Positions 52,512 through 64,000 of a DNA stretch of 64,000 nucleotides are shown here, piece by piece. Each line of letters starts with the position of its first letter. Positions within the stretch are counted from its first letter, which is position 1. Source of the DNA: Pseudomonas sp. Irchel 3E13 (lineage in GTDB: Bacteria; Pseudomonadota; Gammaproteobacteria; Pseudomonadales; Pseudomonadaceae); the NCBI RefSeq assembly GCF_900187455.1, contig NZ_FYDX01000003.1, positions 124,001 to 188,000 of the forward strand, written 5' to 3'. The notes below the pieces were generated by a model, which was given only the letters and a program-made list of their open reading frames with translations, was not told the DNA's origin and did not search any database. Both the position numbers and the translations under genes were made by a program.

Positions 52512-52967
52512 GTGTTCCGCGGAGCAAACGCCATCAACCTCGACGCCAAGGGCCGTCTCGCGATGCCGAGCCGGTACCGTGACGAGCTTGAATCGCGTAG
52601 CTCGGGACAGTTGATTGTGACGATCGATGCGGTTGACCCCTGCTTGTGTGTGTATCCGCTCGATGAGTGGGAACTGATAGAAGCCAAGTTGCGCGCCTTG
52701 CCGTCGTTACGCGAAGAGAACCGTCGCCTGCAGCGTTTGCTGATTGGCAATGCGGTGGATCTGGAGCTCGACGGCAGCGGCCGTTTTCTCGTTCCGCCGC
52801 GTTTGCGCGAATACGCCAAGCTCGACAAGCGGGCGATGCTGGTGGGGCAACTGAACAAATTCCAACTGTGGGACGAGGATGCCTGGAACGCTGTTTCCGC
52901 AGCGGATCTGGCAGCCATTCAACAACCGGGCGCCATGCCTGATGAACTGCGTGATTTGATCCTGTGA
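52512..52967 (+). CDS. mraZ: MraZ transcriptional regulator
   Basis: MraZ is the first gene of the division and cell-wall (dcw) cluster and an autorepressor. The 151-aa protein has two SpoVT/AbrB-like repeats with the motif D-x-K-G-R ([14 protein letters not shown] at 14 and [15 protein letters not shown] at about 84). It starts at GTG 52512 with AGGGA upstream. The stop overlaps the rsmH GTG start. Confidence 0.97.
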   Translation: MFRGANAINLDAKGRLAMPSRYRDELESRSSGQLIVTIDAVDPCLCVYPLDEWELIEAKLRALPSLREENRRLQRLLIGNAVDLELDGSGRFLVPPRLREYAKLDKRAMLVGQLNKFQLWDEDAWNAVSAADLAAIQQPGAMPDELRDLIL

Positions 52968-53907
52968 CTATAGATAGCGGCTTTAACCACATCACTGTGC
53001 TACTGGACGAAGCCGTAGAGGCTCTCGCCGTGCGCGCCGATGGTTGCTATCTCGATGGTACCTTCGGGCGTGGCGGTCACAGCCGACTGATTCTCAAACA
53101 CCTTGGGCCTGATGGCCGTTTGCTGGGTTTCGACAAGGACCCTCAAGCGATTGCCACCGGGCAAGCGCTGGCGGCCGAAGACGGCCGCTTTGTCATTGTG
53201 CAGCGCAGCTTTGCCGAGCTGGGTTCGGAAGTGGCCGAGCGCGGCCTCTCGGACAAGGTCAGCGGTGTGCTGTTCGATCTGGGCGTGTCCTCGCCGCAAC
53301 TCGATGACCCGGAGCGGGGCTTCAGCTTCCTCAACGATGGCCCGCTGGACATGCGTATGGACCCGTCCCGGGGTGTCAGCGCCGCCGACTTCATCGCTTC
53401 CGCGCCTGAAGAAGAAATTGCCCGGGTATTCAAGGAATACGGCGAAGAGCGTTTCGCCAGGCGCATGGCCCGCGCCGTAGTCCTGCGCCGTGCGGAACAA
53501 CCCTTCACCCGCACCGCCGACCTGGCCGAAGTGCTGAAGGTCGCCAATCCCGCCTGGGAGAAAGGCAAGAACCCGGCAACTCGGGCGTTCCAGGGGCTGC
53601 GCATCCATGTAAACAATGAGCTGGGCGACCTTGAAGTCGGTTTGCAGGCTGCACTCGATGCCCTGGAGATCGGTGGTCGTCTGGTGGTGATCAGCTTCCA
53701 CTCCCTGGAAGACCGCATCGTCAAACTGTTCATGCGCAAGCTGGCCAAGGGCGAGGCGGACAACCTGCCGCGCAACCTGCCGGTTCAGCACAAACCGTTC
53801 GAGCCGAAGATCAGGACCATCGGCAAGGCACAGTTTGCTTCCGACGCTGAACTCAAGGCCAATCCGCGGTCGCGCAGCGCCGTCATGCGTGTGGCGGAGA
53901 AGCTGCG

Positions 53908-53911
<4 letters not shown>
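52964..53911 (+). CDS. rsmH: RsmH (MraW), 16S rRNA (cytosine1402-N4)-methyltransferase
   Basis: The 315-aa AdoMet-dependent enzyme has [10 protein letters not shown] (cofactor loop), [12 protein letters not shown] and the C-terminal [14 protein letters not shown] segment. It adds N4-methyl to C1402 of 16S rRNA. The start is GTG 52964, overlapping mraZ, and the end overlaps ftsL by four bases. Confidence 0.97.
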
Positions 53912-55933
<2,022 letters not shown>

Positions 55934-55934
<1 letters not shown>

Positions 55935-57397
55935 TGACGATGCCATTGAGTAAATTGTTCGCCAACGCCAGCAGCGATCCCCTGATTCGCGAACTGACCC
56001 TGGACAGCCGCAACGTGCGGGCAGGTGACCTGTTCCTGGCGGTGCCCGGGGCCAAGGTCGATGGTCGCGACCATATCGCCGATGCGTTGAAGCGCGGTGC
56101 AGCCGCCGTGGCTTATGAAGTGCAAGGTGCTACGGTCCTGCCGATCACCAGCGTGCCGCTGATCCCGGTAAAGGGCCTGATTGCTCAGTTGTCGGAAATC
56201 GCCGGTCGCTTCTATGGTGAGCCGAGCCGTTTGCTGGATCTGGTTGGTGTCACCGGCACCAACGGCAAGACCAGCGTCACGCAACTGGTCGCCCAGGCGC
56301 TGGACCTGCTGGGTCAGCACTGCGGCCTGATCGGTACGTTGGGCACTGGCTTCTACGGCGCACTGGAAAGCGGTCGTCTGACCACGCCTGATCCGCTGGC
56401 CGTGCAGGCGACCTTGAATAACCTGAAAAAGGCCGGGGCTCGCGCCGTGGCCATGGAAGTTTCGTCTCACGCGCTGGAGCAAGGCCGAGTGGCTGCTTTG
56501 GCGTTCGACATCGTCGTGATGACCAACCTGTCCCGCGATCACCTCGATTATCACGGCACCATGGAAGCCTATAAAGCCGCCAAGGCGCGCTTGTTCTCCT
56601 GGCCGAACCTGCGCTGCCGGGTGGTCAATCTGGATGACGATTTCGGTCGCGAACTGGCCGGCCAGCAAGGCGAATCCCGCCTGATCAGCTACAGCCTCAA
56701 GGATCCCGCCGCAACCTTGTATTGCCGCGAAGCCACCTTCGATGACGACGGCGTACGTGCGGTGCTGGTGACGCCACAAGGCGAGCACATGCTGCGCAGC
56801 CGTCTGCTCGGTCGCTTCAACCTGAGCAATATGCTGGCCGCTGTCGGCACCTTGCTGGCGATGGAGCATCCGCTCGACGAAATTCTCAAGGTCACCGCCA
56901 AGCTGGAAGGCCCGATCGGCCGGATGCAGCGCCTTGGCGGCGGCAGCAAACCGCTGGTCGTGGTCGATTACGCACACACGCCCGATGCCCTGGAAAAAGT
57001 GCTCGAGGCCCTGCGCCCTCACGCTCAAGGCAAGTTGACCTGCCTGTTCGGTTGCGGCGGTGATCGTGATCGTGGCAAACGCCCGCTGATGGCCGAGATG
57101 GCCGAGCGCCTGGCGGACCGGGTGATCGTCACTGATGACAATCCGCGTACTGAAGATCCGCTGGTGATTTTCGACGACATTCGTCCTGGCTTGACCAACC
57201 CTGAGTCCGCCACCTTTATCTCCGGTCGCGGTGAGGCAATTGCTGGTGCCATCGCATCGGCTGCTGCGGACGACGTCATTGTCCTCGCTGGCAAAGGGCA
57301 TGAGGACTATCAGGAAATCAACGGCCAGCGGCATGACTTCTCCGACCTGGTTGAAGCCGAAAAAGCGCTGGCAGTCTGGGAGGCCTCTCATGCTTGA
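55934..57397 (+). CDS. murE: MurE, UDP-MurNAc-tripeptide synthetase (meso-diaminopimelate-adding)
   Basis: The 487-aa ligase adds meso-diaminopimelate to UDP-MurNAc-L-Ala-D-Glu. The ATP loop is GTNGKTS, and D-N-P-R (DDNPRTEDP), the substrate motif specific for meso-diaminopimelate rather than lysine, is present. ATG 55934 overlaps the ftsI stop (TGATG); the TTG one codon upstream is not needed. Confidence 0.97.
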
Positions 57398-58757
57398 GCC
57401 ACTTTCCCTCACCCAGTTGATCGAACCGCTGAAGGGGCGCCTGGTGGGCGCTGATGCGCGTTTCGACGGTGTCAGCATCGACAGCCGCAAGATCGACGCG
57501 GGGCAACTGTTCGTCGCGCTGGCGGGGCCGCGCTTCGACGGGCATGACTATCTGAATGAAGTCGCCGCCAGAGGCGCCGTCGCGGCGCTGGTCGAGCGGG
57601 AAGTCGCCGGCGCGAGCCTGCCGCAACTGGTTGTGGCCGATACCCGCCTGGCGCTGGGCCAACTGGCTGCGCTGAACCGTCGTGCATTCAAGCAGCCTGT
57701 AGCCGCAATCACCGGTTCCAGCGGCAAGACCACGGTCAAGGAAATGCTTGCCAGCATCCTGCGCACTCGTGGCCCGGTCCTGGCGACCCGCGGCAACCTG
57801 AATAACGATCTCGGCGCGCCGCTGACCTTGCTCGAACTGGCGCCCGAGCACACCGCCGCGGTGATCGAACTGGGCGCTTCGCGTATCGGCGAAATCGCCT
57901 ACACCGTGGGCCTGACCCGTCCGAGCGTGGCGTTGATCAACAACGCGGGCACTGCTCATGTCGGTGAGTTCGGTGGGCCGGAGAAGATTGTCGAAGCCAA
58001 GGGCGAGATTCTCGAAGGGCTTGGAGAGGACGGCGTCGCGGTATTGAACCTCGACGACAAAGCCTTTGGCATATGGAAACAGCGCACAGGTAAACATGCG
58101 GTATTGAGTTTTGCGCTGAACAACCCGGCTGCCGATTTCCATGCCAGCGATATCGGCAACGACGAGCGCGGTTGCCCGGCCTTCGTGCTGCACGGCCCGC
58201 AAGGCCATGTGTCGATCCAGCTCAACCTGCTGGGTACTCACAACATCAGCAACGCACTCGCCGCCGCAGCCGCCGCCCATGCCTTCGGCCTGACGCTGGA
58301 CGGTATCGCGCAGGGCCTGAACACGGTGCAGCCGGTCAAAGGGCGCACGGTGGTGCAGATGACCGACACGGGCACCCGGGTCATCGATGACACTTACAAC
58401 GCAAACCCCACCTCGATGTGCGCGGCCGTTGATATACTTGCCGGCTTTTCCGGTCGCACCGTCCTGGTGCTCGGGGATATCGGCGAGTTGGGCCAGTGGG
58501 CAGAAGAGGGCCATCGTCAGGTTGGGGAATACGCCAAAGACAAGGTTTCCGCGCTGTATGCCGTAGGTCCGATGATGGCCCACGCGGTCAAGGCGTTTGG
58601 CAAGAATGCCCGCCATTTCGCAAGTCAAGCTGACCTGATCGACGCCATTCGCGGCGAGCAGGCCACTAACACCACTATTTTGATCAAGGGTTCGCGCAGC
58701 GCTGCGATGGAGAACGTCGTGGCGGCTTTGTGCGGTTCCAGCGGGGAGAAACATTAA
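57390..58757 (+). CDS. murF: MurF, UDP-MurNAc-tripeptide D-Ala-D-Ala ligase
   Basis: The 455-aa ligase adds D-alanyl-D-alanine, finishing the UDP-MurNAc-pentapeptide. It has the P-loop [10 protein letters not shown], the [12 protein letters not shown] segment and [13 protein letters not shown] 57390 ([14 protein letters not shown]) starts inside the last codons of murE (8-base overlap); the frame open further upstream lies within murE and is not used. Confidence 0.97.
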   Translation: MLEPLSLTQLIEPLKGRLVGADARFDGVSIDSRKIDAGQLFVALAGPRFDGHDYLNEVAARGAVAALVEREVAGASLPQLVVADTRLALGQLAALNRRAFKQPVAAITGSSGKTTVKEMLASILRTRGPVLATRGNLNNDLGAPLTLLELAPEHTAAVIELGASRIGEIAYTVGLTRPSVALINNAGTAHVGEFGGPEKIVEAKGEILEGLGEDGVAVLNLDDKAFGIWKQRTGKHAVLSFALNNPAADFHASDIGNDERGCPAFVLHGPQGHVSIQLNLLGTHNISNALAAAAAAHAFGLTLDGIAQGLNTVQPVKGRTVVQMTDTGTRVIDDTYNANPTSMCAAVDILAGFSGRTVLVLGDIGELGQWAEEGHRQVGEYAKDKVSALYAVGPMMAHAVKAFGKNARHFASQADLIDAIRGEQATNTTILIKGSRSAAMENVVAALCGSSGEKH

Positions 58758-59839
58758 TGCTGCTGCTGTTGGCCGAGTACCTGCAACAGTTCTACAAAGG
58801 CTTCGCGGTCTTTCAGTACCTGTCCCTGCGCGGGATTCTGGGGGTACTGACTGCGCTGTCGCTGGCCCTTTGGCTGGGCCCGTGGATGATCCGCACCCTG
58901 CAGATCCGCCAGATCGGTCAGTCGGTCCGTAACGACGGCCCGCAATCGCACCTGTCCAAGTCCGGTACGCCGACCATGGGTGGCGCACTGATCCTTTCCG
59001 CCATCGGCGTCAGCACGCTGCTCTGGGCTGACCTGAGCAACCGCTACGTCTGGGTCGTGCTGATCGTCACGCTGTTGTTCGGCGCCATCGGCTGGGTCGA
59101 CGACTACCGCAAGGTCATCGAGAAGAACTCCCGTGGCCTGCCGAGCCGCTGGAAGTATTTCTGGCAGTCGGTGTTCGGTCTCGGCGCCGCGATCTTCCTT
59201 TACATGACCGCACCGACCAGCGTGGAAACCACCCTGATCGTGCCGATGCTCAAGGATGTCACCATCCCGCTGGGCGTCGGCTTCGTGGTCCTGACCTACT
59301 TCGTGATTGTCGGTTCGAGCAACGCGGTCAACCTGACTGACGGCCTCGACGGCCTGGCCATCCTGCCGACCGTACTGGTGGGCGGCGCCCTGGGTATCTT
59401 CTGCTACCTGTCGGGTAACGTGAAATTCGCCGAATACCTGCTGATTCCTTACGTGCCGGGCGCGGGCGAGCTGATCGTGTTCTGCGGCGCGCTGATCGGT
59501 GCCGGCCTCGGCTTCCTCTGGTTCAACACCTATCCGGCACAAGTCTTCATGGGTGACGTCGGCGCGCTGGCACTGGGTGCGGCGCTGGGCACCATCGCCG
59601 TGATCGTTCGCCAGGAAATCGTCCTGTTCATCATGGGCGGCGTGTTCGTCATGGAAACCCTGTCGGTCGTCATCCAGGTCGCTTCGTTCAAGCTGACCGG
59701 CAAGCGGGTGTTCCGCATGGCGCCGATTCACCACCACTTTGAACTCAAGGGCTGGCCCGAGCCGCGCGTGATCGTCCGCTTCTGGATCATCACCGTGGTG
59801 CTGGTGCTGATTGGCCTTGCCACCCTGAAACTGAGGTAG
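58757..59839 (+). CDS. mraY: MraY, phospho-MurNAc-pentapeptide translocase
   Basis: MraY moves phospho-MurNAc-pentapeptide onto undecaprenyl phosphate to form lipid I. The 360-aa membrane protein has about ten helices and the catalytic motifs [15 protein letters not shown] and [17 protein letters not shown] 58757 overlaps the murF stop (TAATG). Confidence 0.98.
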   Translation: MLLLLAEYLQQFYKGFAVFQYLSLRGILGVLTALSLALWLGPWMIRTLQIRQIGQSVRNDGPQSHLSKSGTPTMGGALILSAIGVSTLLWADLSNRYVWVVLIVTLLFGAIGWVDDYRKVIEKNSRGLPSRWKYFWQSVFGLGAAIFLYMTAPTSVETTLIVPMLKDVTIPLGVGFVVLTYFVIVGSSNAVNLTDGLDGLAILPTVLVGGALGIFCYLSGNVKFAEYLLIPYVPGAGELIVFCGALIGAGLGFLWFNTYPAQVFMGDVGALALGAALGTIAVIVRQEIVLFIMGGVFVMETLSVVIQVASFKLTGKRVFRMAPIHHHFELKGWPEPRVIVRFWIITVVLVLIGLATLKLR

Positions 59840-59844
59840 AGCGC

Positions 59845-61191
59845 GTGTCACTGATCGCATCTGACCACTTCCGCATCGTTGTCGGCCTCGGCAAGAGCGG
59901 CATGTCCCTGGTTCGCTTCCTGGCGAACCGGGGCGTTGCGTTTGCGGTGGCTGATACCCGGGAGAACCCACCGGAGCTGGCGACGCTGCGACGCGACTAC
60001 CCACAGATCGAAGTGCGCTGTGGCGAGCTGGATGTGGACTTCCTCTGCCGCGCCGACGAGCTCTACGTCAGCCCAGGCCTGGCGCTCGCTACGCCGGCCT
60101 TGCAGCAGGCCGCCGCTCGCGGCGTGAAGCTGTCGGGTGATATCGAACTGTTCGCCCGCAATGCCAAGGCTCCGATCATTGCCATCAGTGGTTCCAACGC
60201 CAAGAGCACCGTGACCACCCTGGTCGGCGAGATGGCCGCAGCGGCGGGCAAACGTGTGGCAGTCGGCGGCAACCTCGGCACTCCCGCCCTGGACCTGCTC
60301 AGCGATGACGTCGAGCTGTACGTGATGGAGTTGTCGAGCTTCCAGTTGGAAACCACCGATCAGCTCAACGCTGAAGTGGCGACCGTGCTCAATGTCAGCG
60401 AAGACCATATGGATCGCTACAGCGGCCTGCCGGCTTATCACCTGGCCAAGCACCGGATCTTCCGTGGTGCGCGGCAAGTGGTGGTCAACCGTCAGGATGC
60501 CCTGAGCCGTCCGTTGCTGACCGAAGGCCAGCCGTGCTGGACCTTCGGCCTGAACAAACCTGATTTCAAGGCCTTCGGTCTGCGCGAAGAGGGTGGCGAG
60601 AAGTACCTGGCGTTCGAGTTCCAGAACCTCATGCCGGTACGCGAGTTGAAGATCCGCGGTGCGCACAACCAGTCCAATGCCCTGGCGGCGTTGGCACTGG
60701 GTCATGCGGTCGGCCTGCCATTCGACGCCATGCTGGAAAGCCTGCGCAATTTCGGTGGCCTCGCCCATCGTTGCCAGTGGGTACGCGAGCGTAACGAGGT
60801 CAACTGGTACGACGATTCCAAAGCCACCAACGTTGGCGCCGCTCTGGCCGCCATCGAAGGGCTGGGCGCGGATATCGACGGCAAGCTGGTACTGATTGCT
60901 GGCGGAGATGGCAAAGGTGCCGATTTCTCTGGCCTGCGCGCGCCCGTTGCCGAGCATTGCCGCGCGGTGGTGCTGCTGGGTCGTGATGCCGAACGGCTGG
61001 CTGAAACGCTGGGCGACAGCGTGCCGCTGGTGCGGGTGAAGACACTCGATGAAGCGGTGCAGCAGTGTGCCGAACTGGCTCAACCGGGCGATGCGGTGTT
61101 GCTGTCGCCGGCCTGTGCCAGCCTCGACATGTTCAAGAACTTTGAAGAGCGTGGGCGCCTGTTCGCCCAGGCCGTGGGAGGGCTGGCATGA
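59845..61191 (+). CDS. murD: MurD, UDP-MurNAc-L-alanine D-glutamate ligase
   Basis: The 448-aa ligase adds D-glutamate to UDP-MurNAc-L-Ala. The ATP loop reads GSNAKST rather than the more common GTNGKST, which I recall as usual for Pseudomonas MurD; the later LNVSEDHMDRY and YDDSKATN segments are standard. It begins with GTG 59845 and overlaps ftsW by four bases. Confidence 0.97.
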   Translation: MSLIASDHFRIVVGLGKSGMSLVRFLANRGVAFAVADTRENPPELATLRRDYPQIEVRCGELDVDFLCRADELYVSPGLALATPALQQAAARGVKLSGDIELFARNAKAPIIAISGSNAKSTVTTLVGEMAAAAGKRVAVGGNLGTPALDLLSDDVELYVMELSSFQLETTDQLNAEVATVLNVSEDHMDRYSGLPAYHLAKHRIFRGARQVVVNRQDALSRPLLTEGQPCWTFGLNKPDFKAFGLREEGGEKYLAFEFQNLMPVRELKIRGAHNQSNALAALALGHAVGLPFDAMLESLRNFGGLAHRCQWVRERNEVNWYDDSKATNVGAALAAIEGLGADIDGKLVLIAGGDGKGADFSGLRAPVAEHCRAVVLLGRDAERLAETLGDSVPLVRVKTLDEAVQQCAELAQPGDAVLLSPACASLDMFKNFEERGRLFAQAVGGLA

Positions 61192-62405
61192 TCTTCGGCG
61201 CCATCAAGCCCTACCCGTCGCCGCTGATCAGTGGCCGTGGCATCGACCTGGACTTCCCATTCCTGGTCGGCTGCCTGGCCTTGCTCGGTCTGGGCCTGGT
61301 GATGATCACCTCGGCGTCCTCGGAAGTGGCTGCGGCGCAGTCGGGTAACCCGCTGTACCACATGATTCGTCACCTGGTGTACGTGACCCTCGGGCTGGGC
61401 GCATGCATCGTCACCATGATGGTGCCGATCTCGACCTGGCAACGCATGGGCTACCTGATGCTGATCGGTGCCTTCGGCTTGCTGATACTGGTGCTGGTCC
61501 CTGGCATCGGTCGCGAAGTGAACGGTTCGTGGCGCTGGATCGGTTTCAGCTTCTTCAACGTGCAGCCGTCGGAAATCGCCAAGGTCTTCGTGGTCATCTA
61601 CCTCGCGGGCTATCTGGTGCGTCGGCAGCAGGAAGTGCGCGAGAGCTGGATGGGCTTCTTCAAGCCATTCATCGTGTTGTTGCCAATGGCGGGGCTGTTG
61701 CTCATGGAGCCGGACTTCGGCGCCACCGTCGTGATGATGGGCTCGGCCGCGGCCATGCTGTTCCTCGGCGGGGTGGGCCTGTTCCGCTTCGGCCTGATGG
61801 TGGCGCTGGCGGTAGGTGCGGTGTTCGTCCTGGTTCAGGCCCAGCCGTACCGGATGGCCCGTCTGACAACCTTCACCGACCCGTGGGCGGACCAGTTCGG
61901 TTCCGGCTATCAGTTGACCCAGGCGTTGATCGCCTTCGGCCGCGGCGAGTGGTTCGGCGTCGGTCTGGGTAACAGCGTGCAGAAGCAGTTCTACCTGCCG
62001 GAAGCACATACCGACTTCGTGTTCTCGGTGCTGGCCGAGGAGCTGGGCGTAGTGGGCTCGCTGGCGACGCTGGCGCTGTTCGTCTTCGTCACCGTCCGCG
62101 CCTTGTACATCGGTCTGTGGGCCGAGAAAGCCAAGCAATTCTTCGCCGCCTACGTGGCGTTCGGGCTGGCGTTCCTGTGGATCGGCCAGTTCCTCATCAA
62201 TATTGGTGTGAACATCGGCCTGCTGCCAACCAAAGGGCTGACCCTGCCTTTCCTCAGTTACGGGGGCAGTTCGCTGGTCATCTGCTGTGCCTGCGTGGGG
62301 TTGCTGCTGCGCATCGAGTGGGAGAGCCGCACGCACCTGGGCAGCGAGGAACACGAGTTCGACGAAGACGACTTTGCCGAGGAGCCAAATCATCATGGCC
62401 GCTGA
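61188..62405 (+). CDS. ftsW: FtsW, septal SEDS peptidoglycan polymerase
   Basis: The 405-aa membrane protein has about ten helices and the SEDS motifs NGSWRWIG, FNVQPSE(I)AK, QPDFG-type EPDFGATVV and the C-terminal PFLSYGGSS. It polymerises septal glycan strands together with FtsI. The end overlaps murG by 11 bases. Confidence 0.97.
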   Translation: MIFGAIKPYPSPLISGRGIDLDFPFLVGCLALLGLGLVMITSASSEVAAAQSGNPLYHMIRHLVYVTLGLGACIVTMMVPISTWQRMGYLMLIGAFGLLILVLVPGIGREVNGSWRWIGFSFFNVQPSEIAKVFVVIYLAGYLVRRQQEVRESWMGFFKPFIVLLPMAGLLLMEPDFGATVVMMGSAAAMLFLGGVGLFRFGLMVALAVGAVFVLVQAQPYRMARLTTFTDPWADQFGSGYQLTQALIAFGRGEWFGVGLGNSVQKQFYLPEAHTDFVFSVLAEELGVVGSLATLALFVFVTVRALYIGLWAEKAKQFFAAYVAFGLAFLWIGQFLINIGVNIGLLPTKGLTLPFLSYGGSSLVICCACVGLLLRIEWESRTHLGSEEHEFDEDDFAEEPNHHGR

Positions 62406-63474
62406 CGGCAAGAACGTATTGATCATGGCCGGCGGAACCGGCGGCCATGTGTTCCCGGCACTCGCTTGTGCCCGGGAATTCCAGGCGCGCGGCTTCACTG
62501 TGCACTGGCTGGGAACGCCACGCGGCATTGAAAACGAACTGGTGCCGCAGGCTGGCCTGCAATTGCACCTGATCAACGTCACTGGCCTGCGGGGCAAGAG
62601 CAAGCTGTCGCTGCTCAAGGCGCCATTCACCCTGATCAAGGCCGTGCTGCAGGCGCGCCGGATCATCCGTCAGCTCAAGCCGGTTTGCGTGGTCGGCTTC
62701 GGCGGTTACGTGACCGGCCCCGGCGGCGTTGCCGCGAGGCTGGCGGGCGTGCCGGTGGTGATCCACGAGCAGAACGCCCGTGCTGGCACCGCCAATCGGC
62801 TGCTGGTTCCGCTGGCCGGTCGGGTCTGCGAAGCGTTCCCGGACACCTTCGGCGCTAGCGAAAAACGCCGTACCACCGGTAATCCGGTGCGCAGCGAACT
62901 GTTTCTGGAACCTGTGCGTGAAGCCTTGCCAGGCCGCCGTGCGCGCCTGCTGGTGCTGGGCGGCAGCCTCGGTGCCGAACCCTTGAACAAGCTGTTGCCC
63001 CAGGCGCTGGCGCTGGTGCCGGAAGCCCTCCGTCCCGAGGTGTTCCACCAGGCCGGGAAGAATCATGACCAGATCACCGCCGAGCGTTATCGCGAAGCCG
63101 GGATCGAGGCTCAGGTTGAGCCGTTTATCAAGGATATGGCCCAAGCCTATGGCTGGGCCGACCTGGTGGTGTGCCGTGCCGGCGCGCTGACTGTCAGTGA
63201 ACTGGCGGCGGCAGGCCTGCCTTCGATGCTGGTGCCCTTGCCCCATGCGATCGACGACCACCAGACCCACAACGCCCATTATCTGGCCCGCGAAGGTGCT
63301 GCCTTCCTGATGCCACAAGCGACAACTGGCGCAGCGCAGCTCGCTGAACGCCTGAACGAGGTACTGATGCAACCGGAAAAACTCGACACCATGGCCGCCA
63401 CCGCGCGCCGCCTGGCCAAACCTGCTGCTACCCGCACCGTGGTCGACATCTGCCTGGAGGTGGCCCATGGTTGA
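62395..63474 (+). CDS. murG: MurG, lipid II synthase (N-acetylglucosaminyltransferase)
   Basis: MurG transfers GlcNAc to lipid I on the cytoplasmic face of the membrane. The 359-aa GT-B enzyme has [12 protein letters not shown] at the start, the [11 protein letters not shown] and HEQNA loops, and [13 protein letters not shown] with the UDP-GlcNAc-binding residues. ATG 62395 ([13 protein letters not shown]) is chosen; the open frame upstream lies within ftsW. Confidence 0.97.
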   Translation: MAADGKNVLIMAGGTGGHVFPALACAREFQARGFTVHWLGTPRGIENELVPQAGLQLHLINVTGLRGKSKLSLLKAPFTLIKAVLQARRIIRQLKPVCVVGFGGYVTGPGGVAARLAGVPVVIHEQNARAGTANRLLVPLAGRVCEAFPDTFGASEKRRTTGNPVRSELFLEPVREALPGRRARLLVLGGSLGAEPLNKLLPQALALVPEALRPEVFHQAGKNHDQITAERYREAGIEAQVEPFIKDMAQAYGWADLVVCRAGALTVSELAAAGLPSMLVPLPHAIDDHQTHNAHYLAREGAAFLMPQATTGAAQLAERLNEVLMQPEKLDTMAATARRLAKPAATRTVVDICLEVAHG

Positions 63475-64000
63475 GAACCAGAAAGCCATGCCTCAGCCCG
63501 AGATGCGCCGCATCCGCCGCATTCACTTCGTCGGTATCGGCGGCGTGGGTATGTGCGGTATCGCCGAAGTGCTGCTGAACCTGGGCTACCAGGTGTCCGG
63601 CTCGGACCTCAAGGCCTCGGCAGTGACCGAGCGCCTGGAGTCCTTCGGCGCTGAAATCTTCATCGGCCACCGTGCCGAGAACGCCGCGACCGCTGATGTG
63701 CTGGTGGTTTCCAGCGCGATCAACACCGCCAACCCGGAAGTTGCCACCGCGCTGGAACGTCGTATTCCTGTCGTGCCGCGCGCCGAGATGCTCGCCGAGC
63801 TGATGCGTTATCGCCACGGTATCGCGGTCGCCGGCACCCATGGCAAGACCACCACCACCAGCCTGCTGGCCTCGGTGTTCGCCGCGGGCGGCCTCGATCC
63901 GACCTTCGTGATTGGCGGTCGCCTGAATGCCGCGGGCACCAACGCGCAGCTCGGCACCAGCCGCTACCTGATCGCCGAAGCTGACGAAAGCGATGCCAGC
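63467..64000 (+). CDS. murC: MurC, UDP-MurNAc L-alanine ligase (partial, C-terminus beyond window)
   Basis: The first 178 residues of the ligase that adds L-alanine to UDP-MurNAc are present. They include the N-terminal nucleotide fold [15 protein letters not shown] and the ATP loop [11 protein letters not shown]; the full enzyme is about 485 aa. ATG 63467 overlaps the murG stop by eight bases. It continues the dcw cluster off the right edge. Confidence 0.97.
   Translation, partial: MVENQKAMPQPEMRRIRRIHFVGIGGVGMCGIAEVLLNLGYQVSGSDLKASAVTERLESFGAEIFIGHRAENAATADVLVVSSAINTANPEVATALERRIPVVPRAEMLAELMRYRHGIAVAGTHGKTTTTSLLASVFAAGGLDPTFVIGGRLNAAGTNAQLGTSRYLIAEADESDAS

Overview
The window is a chromosomal segment of a Pseudomonas species, most likely of the P. 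fluorescens group. The evidence is high GC with strong third-position GC bias, REP/REPIN repeats with the core GTAGGAGCGAGC, an alginate operon headed by algD, a dauBAR D-arginine cluster, an mdeR-mdeA methionine gamma-lyase pair and a full dcw cluster. Most blocks are core genome and follow gene orders familiar from pseudomonads.

Layout. 1-5.6 kb: start of the alginate biosynthesis operon on the minus strand (algD-alg8-alg44-algK, the last cut by the window edge), with a long algD leader, an AlgU-type promoter candidate and a 43-bp perfect inverted repeat upstream. 6.1-11.1 kb: yaaA, an exported NodB-like protein with degenerate metal ligands, a PIN-PhoH ATPase and moaCDE. 11.3-17.4 kb: an orphan amino-acid binding protein, dauR-dauA-dauB, rhlB and a carboxylesterase. 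17.5-21.9 kb: aapJQMP amino-acid ABC transporter behind a sigma-54-type promoter. 21.9-28.9 kb: algW (the protease that starts the cascade releasing AlgU, hence linked functionally to algD), a Nif3-family protein, cysD-cysNC sulfate activation, and mdeR/mdeA.

29.0-37.1 kb is the accessory region. A type I secretion ABC exporter and its HlyD adaptor (GC-rich) are followed by AT-rich DNA that holds two paralogous membrane-anchored proteins of 255 aa, a decayed 5' fragment of an RTX gene, a decayed 3' fragment of hlyD, and an intact 794-aa RTX protein. The arrangement is a tandem duplication of about 1.23 kb. The RTX gene is itself a composite: about 180 AT-rich 5' codons of unknown fold are joined to a GC-rich calcium-binding/RTX secretion part. 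I read this as a candidate undescribed polymorphic type I-secreted effector system with a putative cognate membrane partner (immunity or chaperone) encoded upstream. This is an inference.

37.1-64.0 kb is core genome: zapG, a hydrolase, trpS, zapE, a GlxA-type regulator, rplM-rpsI, petABC (cytochrome bc1), sspAB, dolP, a SIS-domain protein, yraN, lpoA, rsmI, the RNase P RNA gene rnpB, and the division/cell-wall cluster mraZ-rsmH-ftsL-ftsI-murE-murF-mraY-murD-ftsW-murG-murC (cut by the right edge), with a clear mra promoter and MraZ operator repeats. I saw no tRNA, rRNA, CRISPR array, integrase or insertion sequence.
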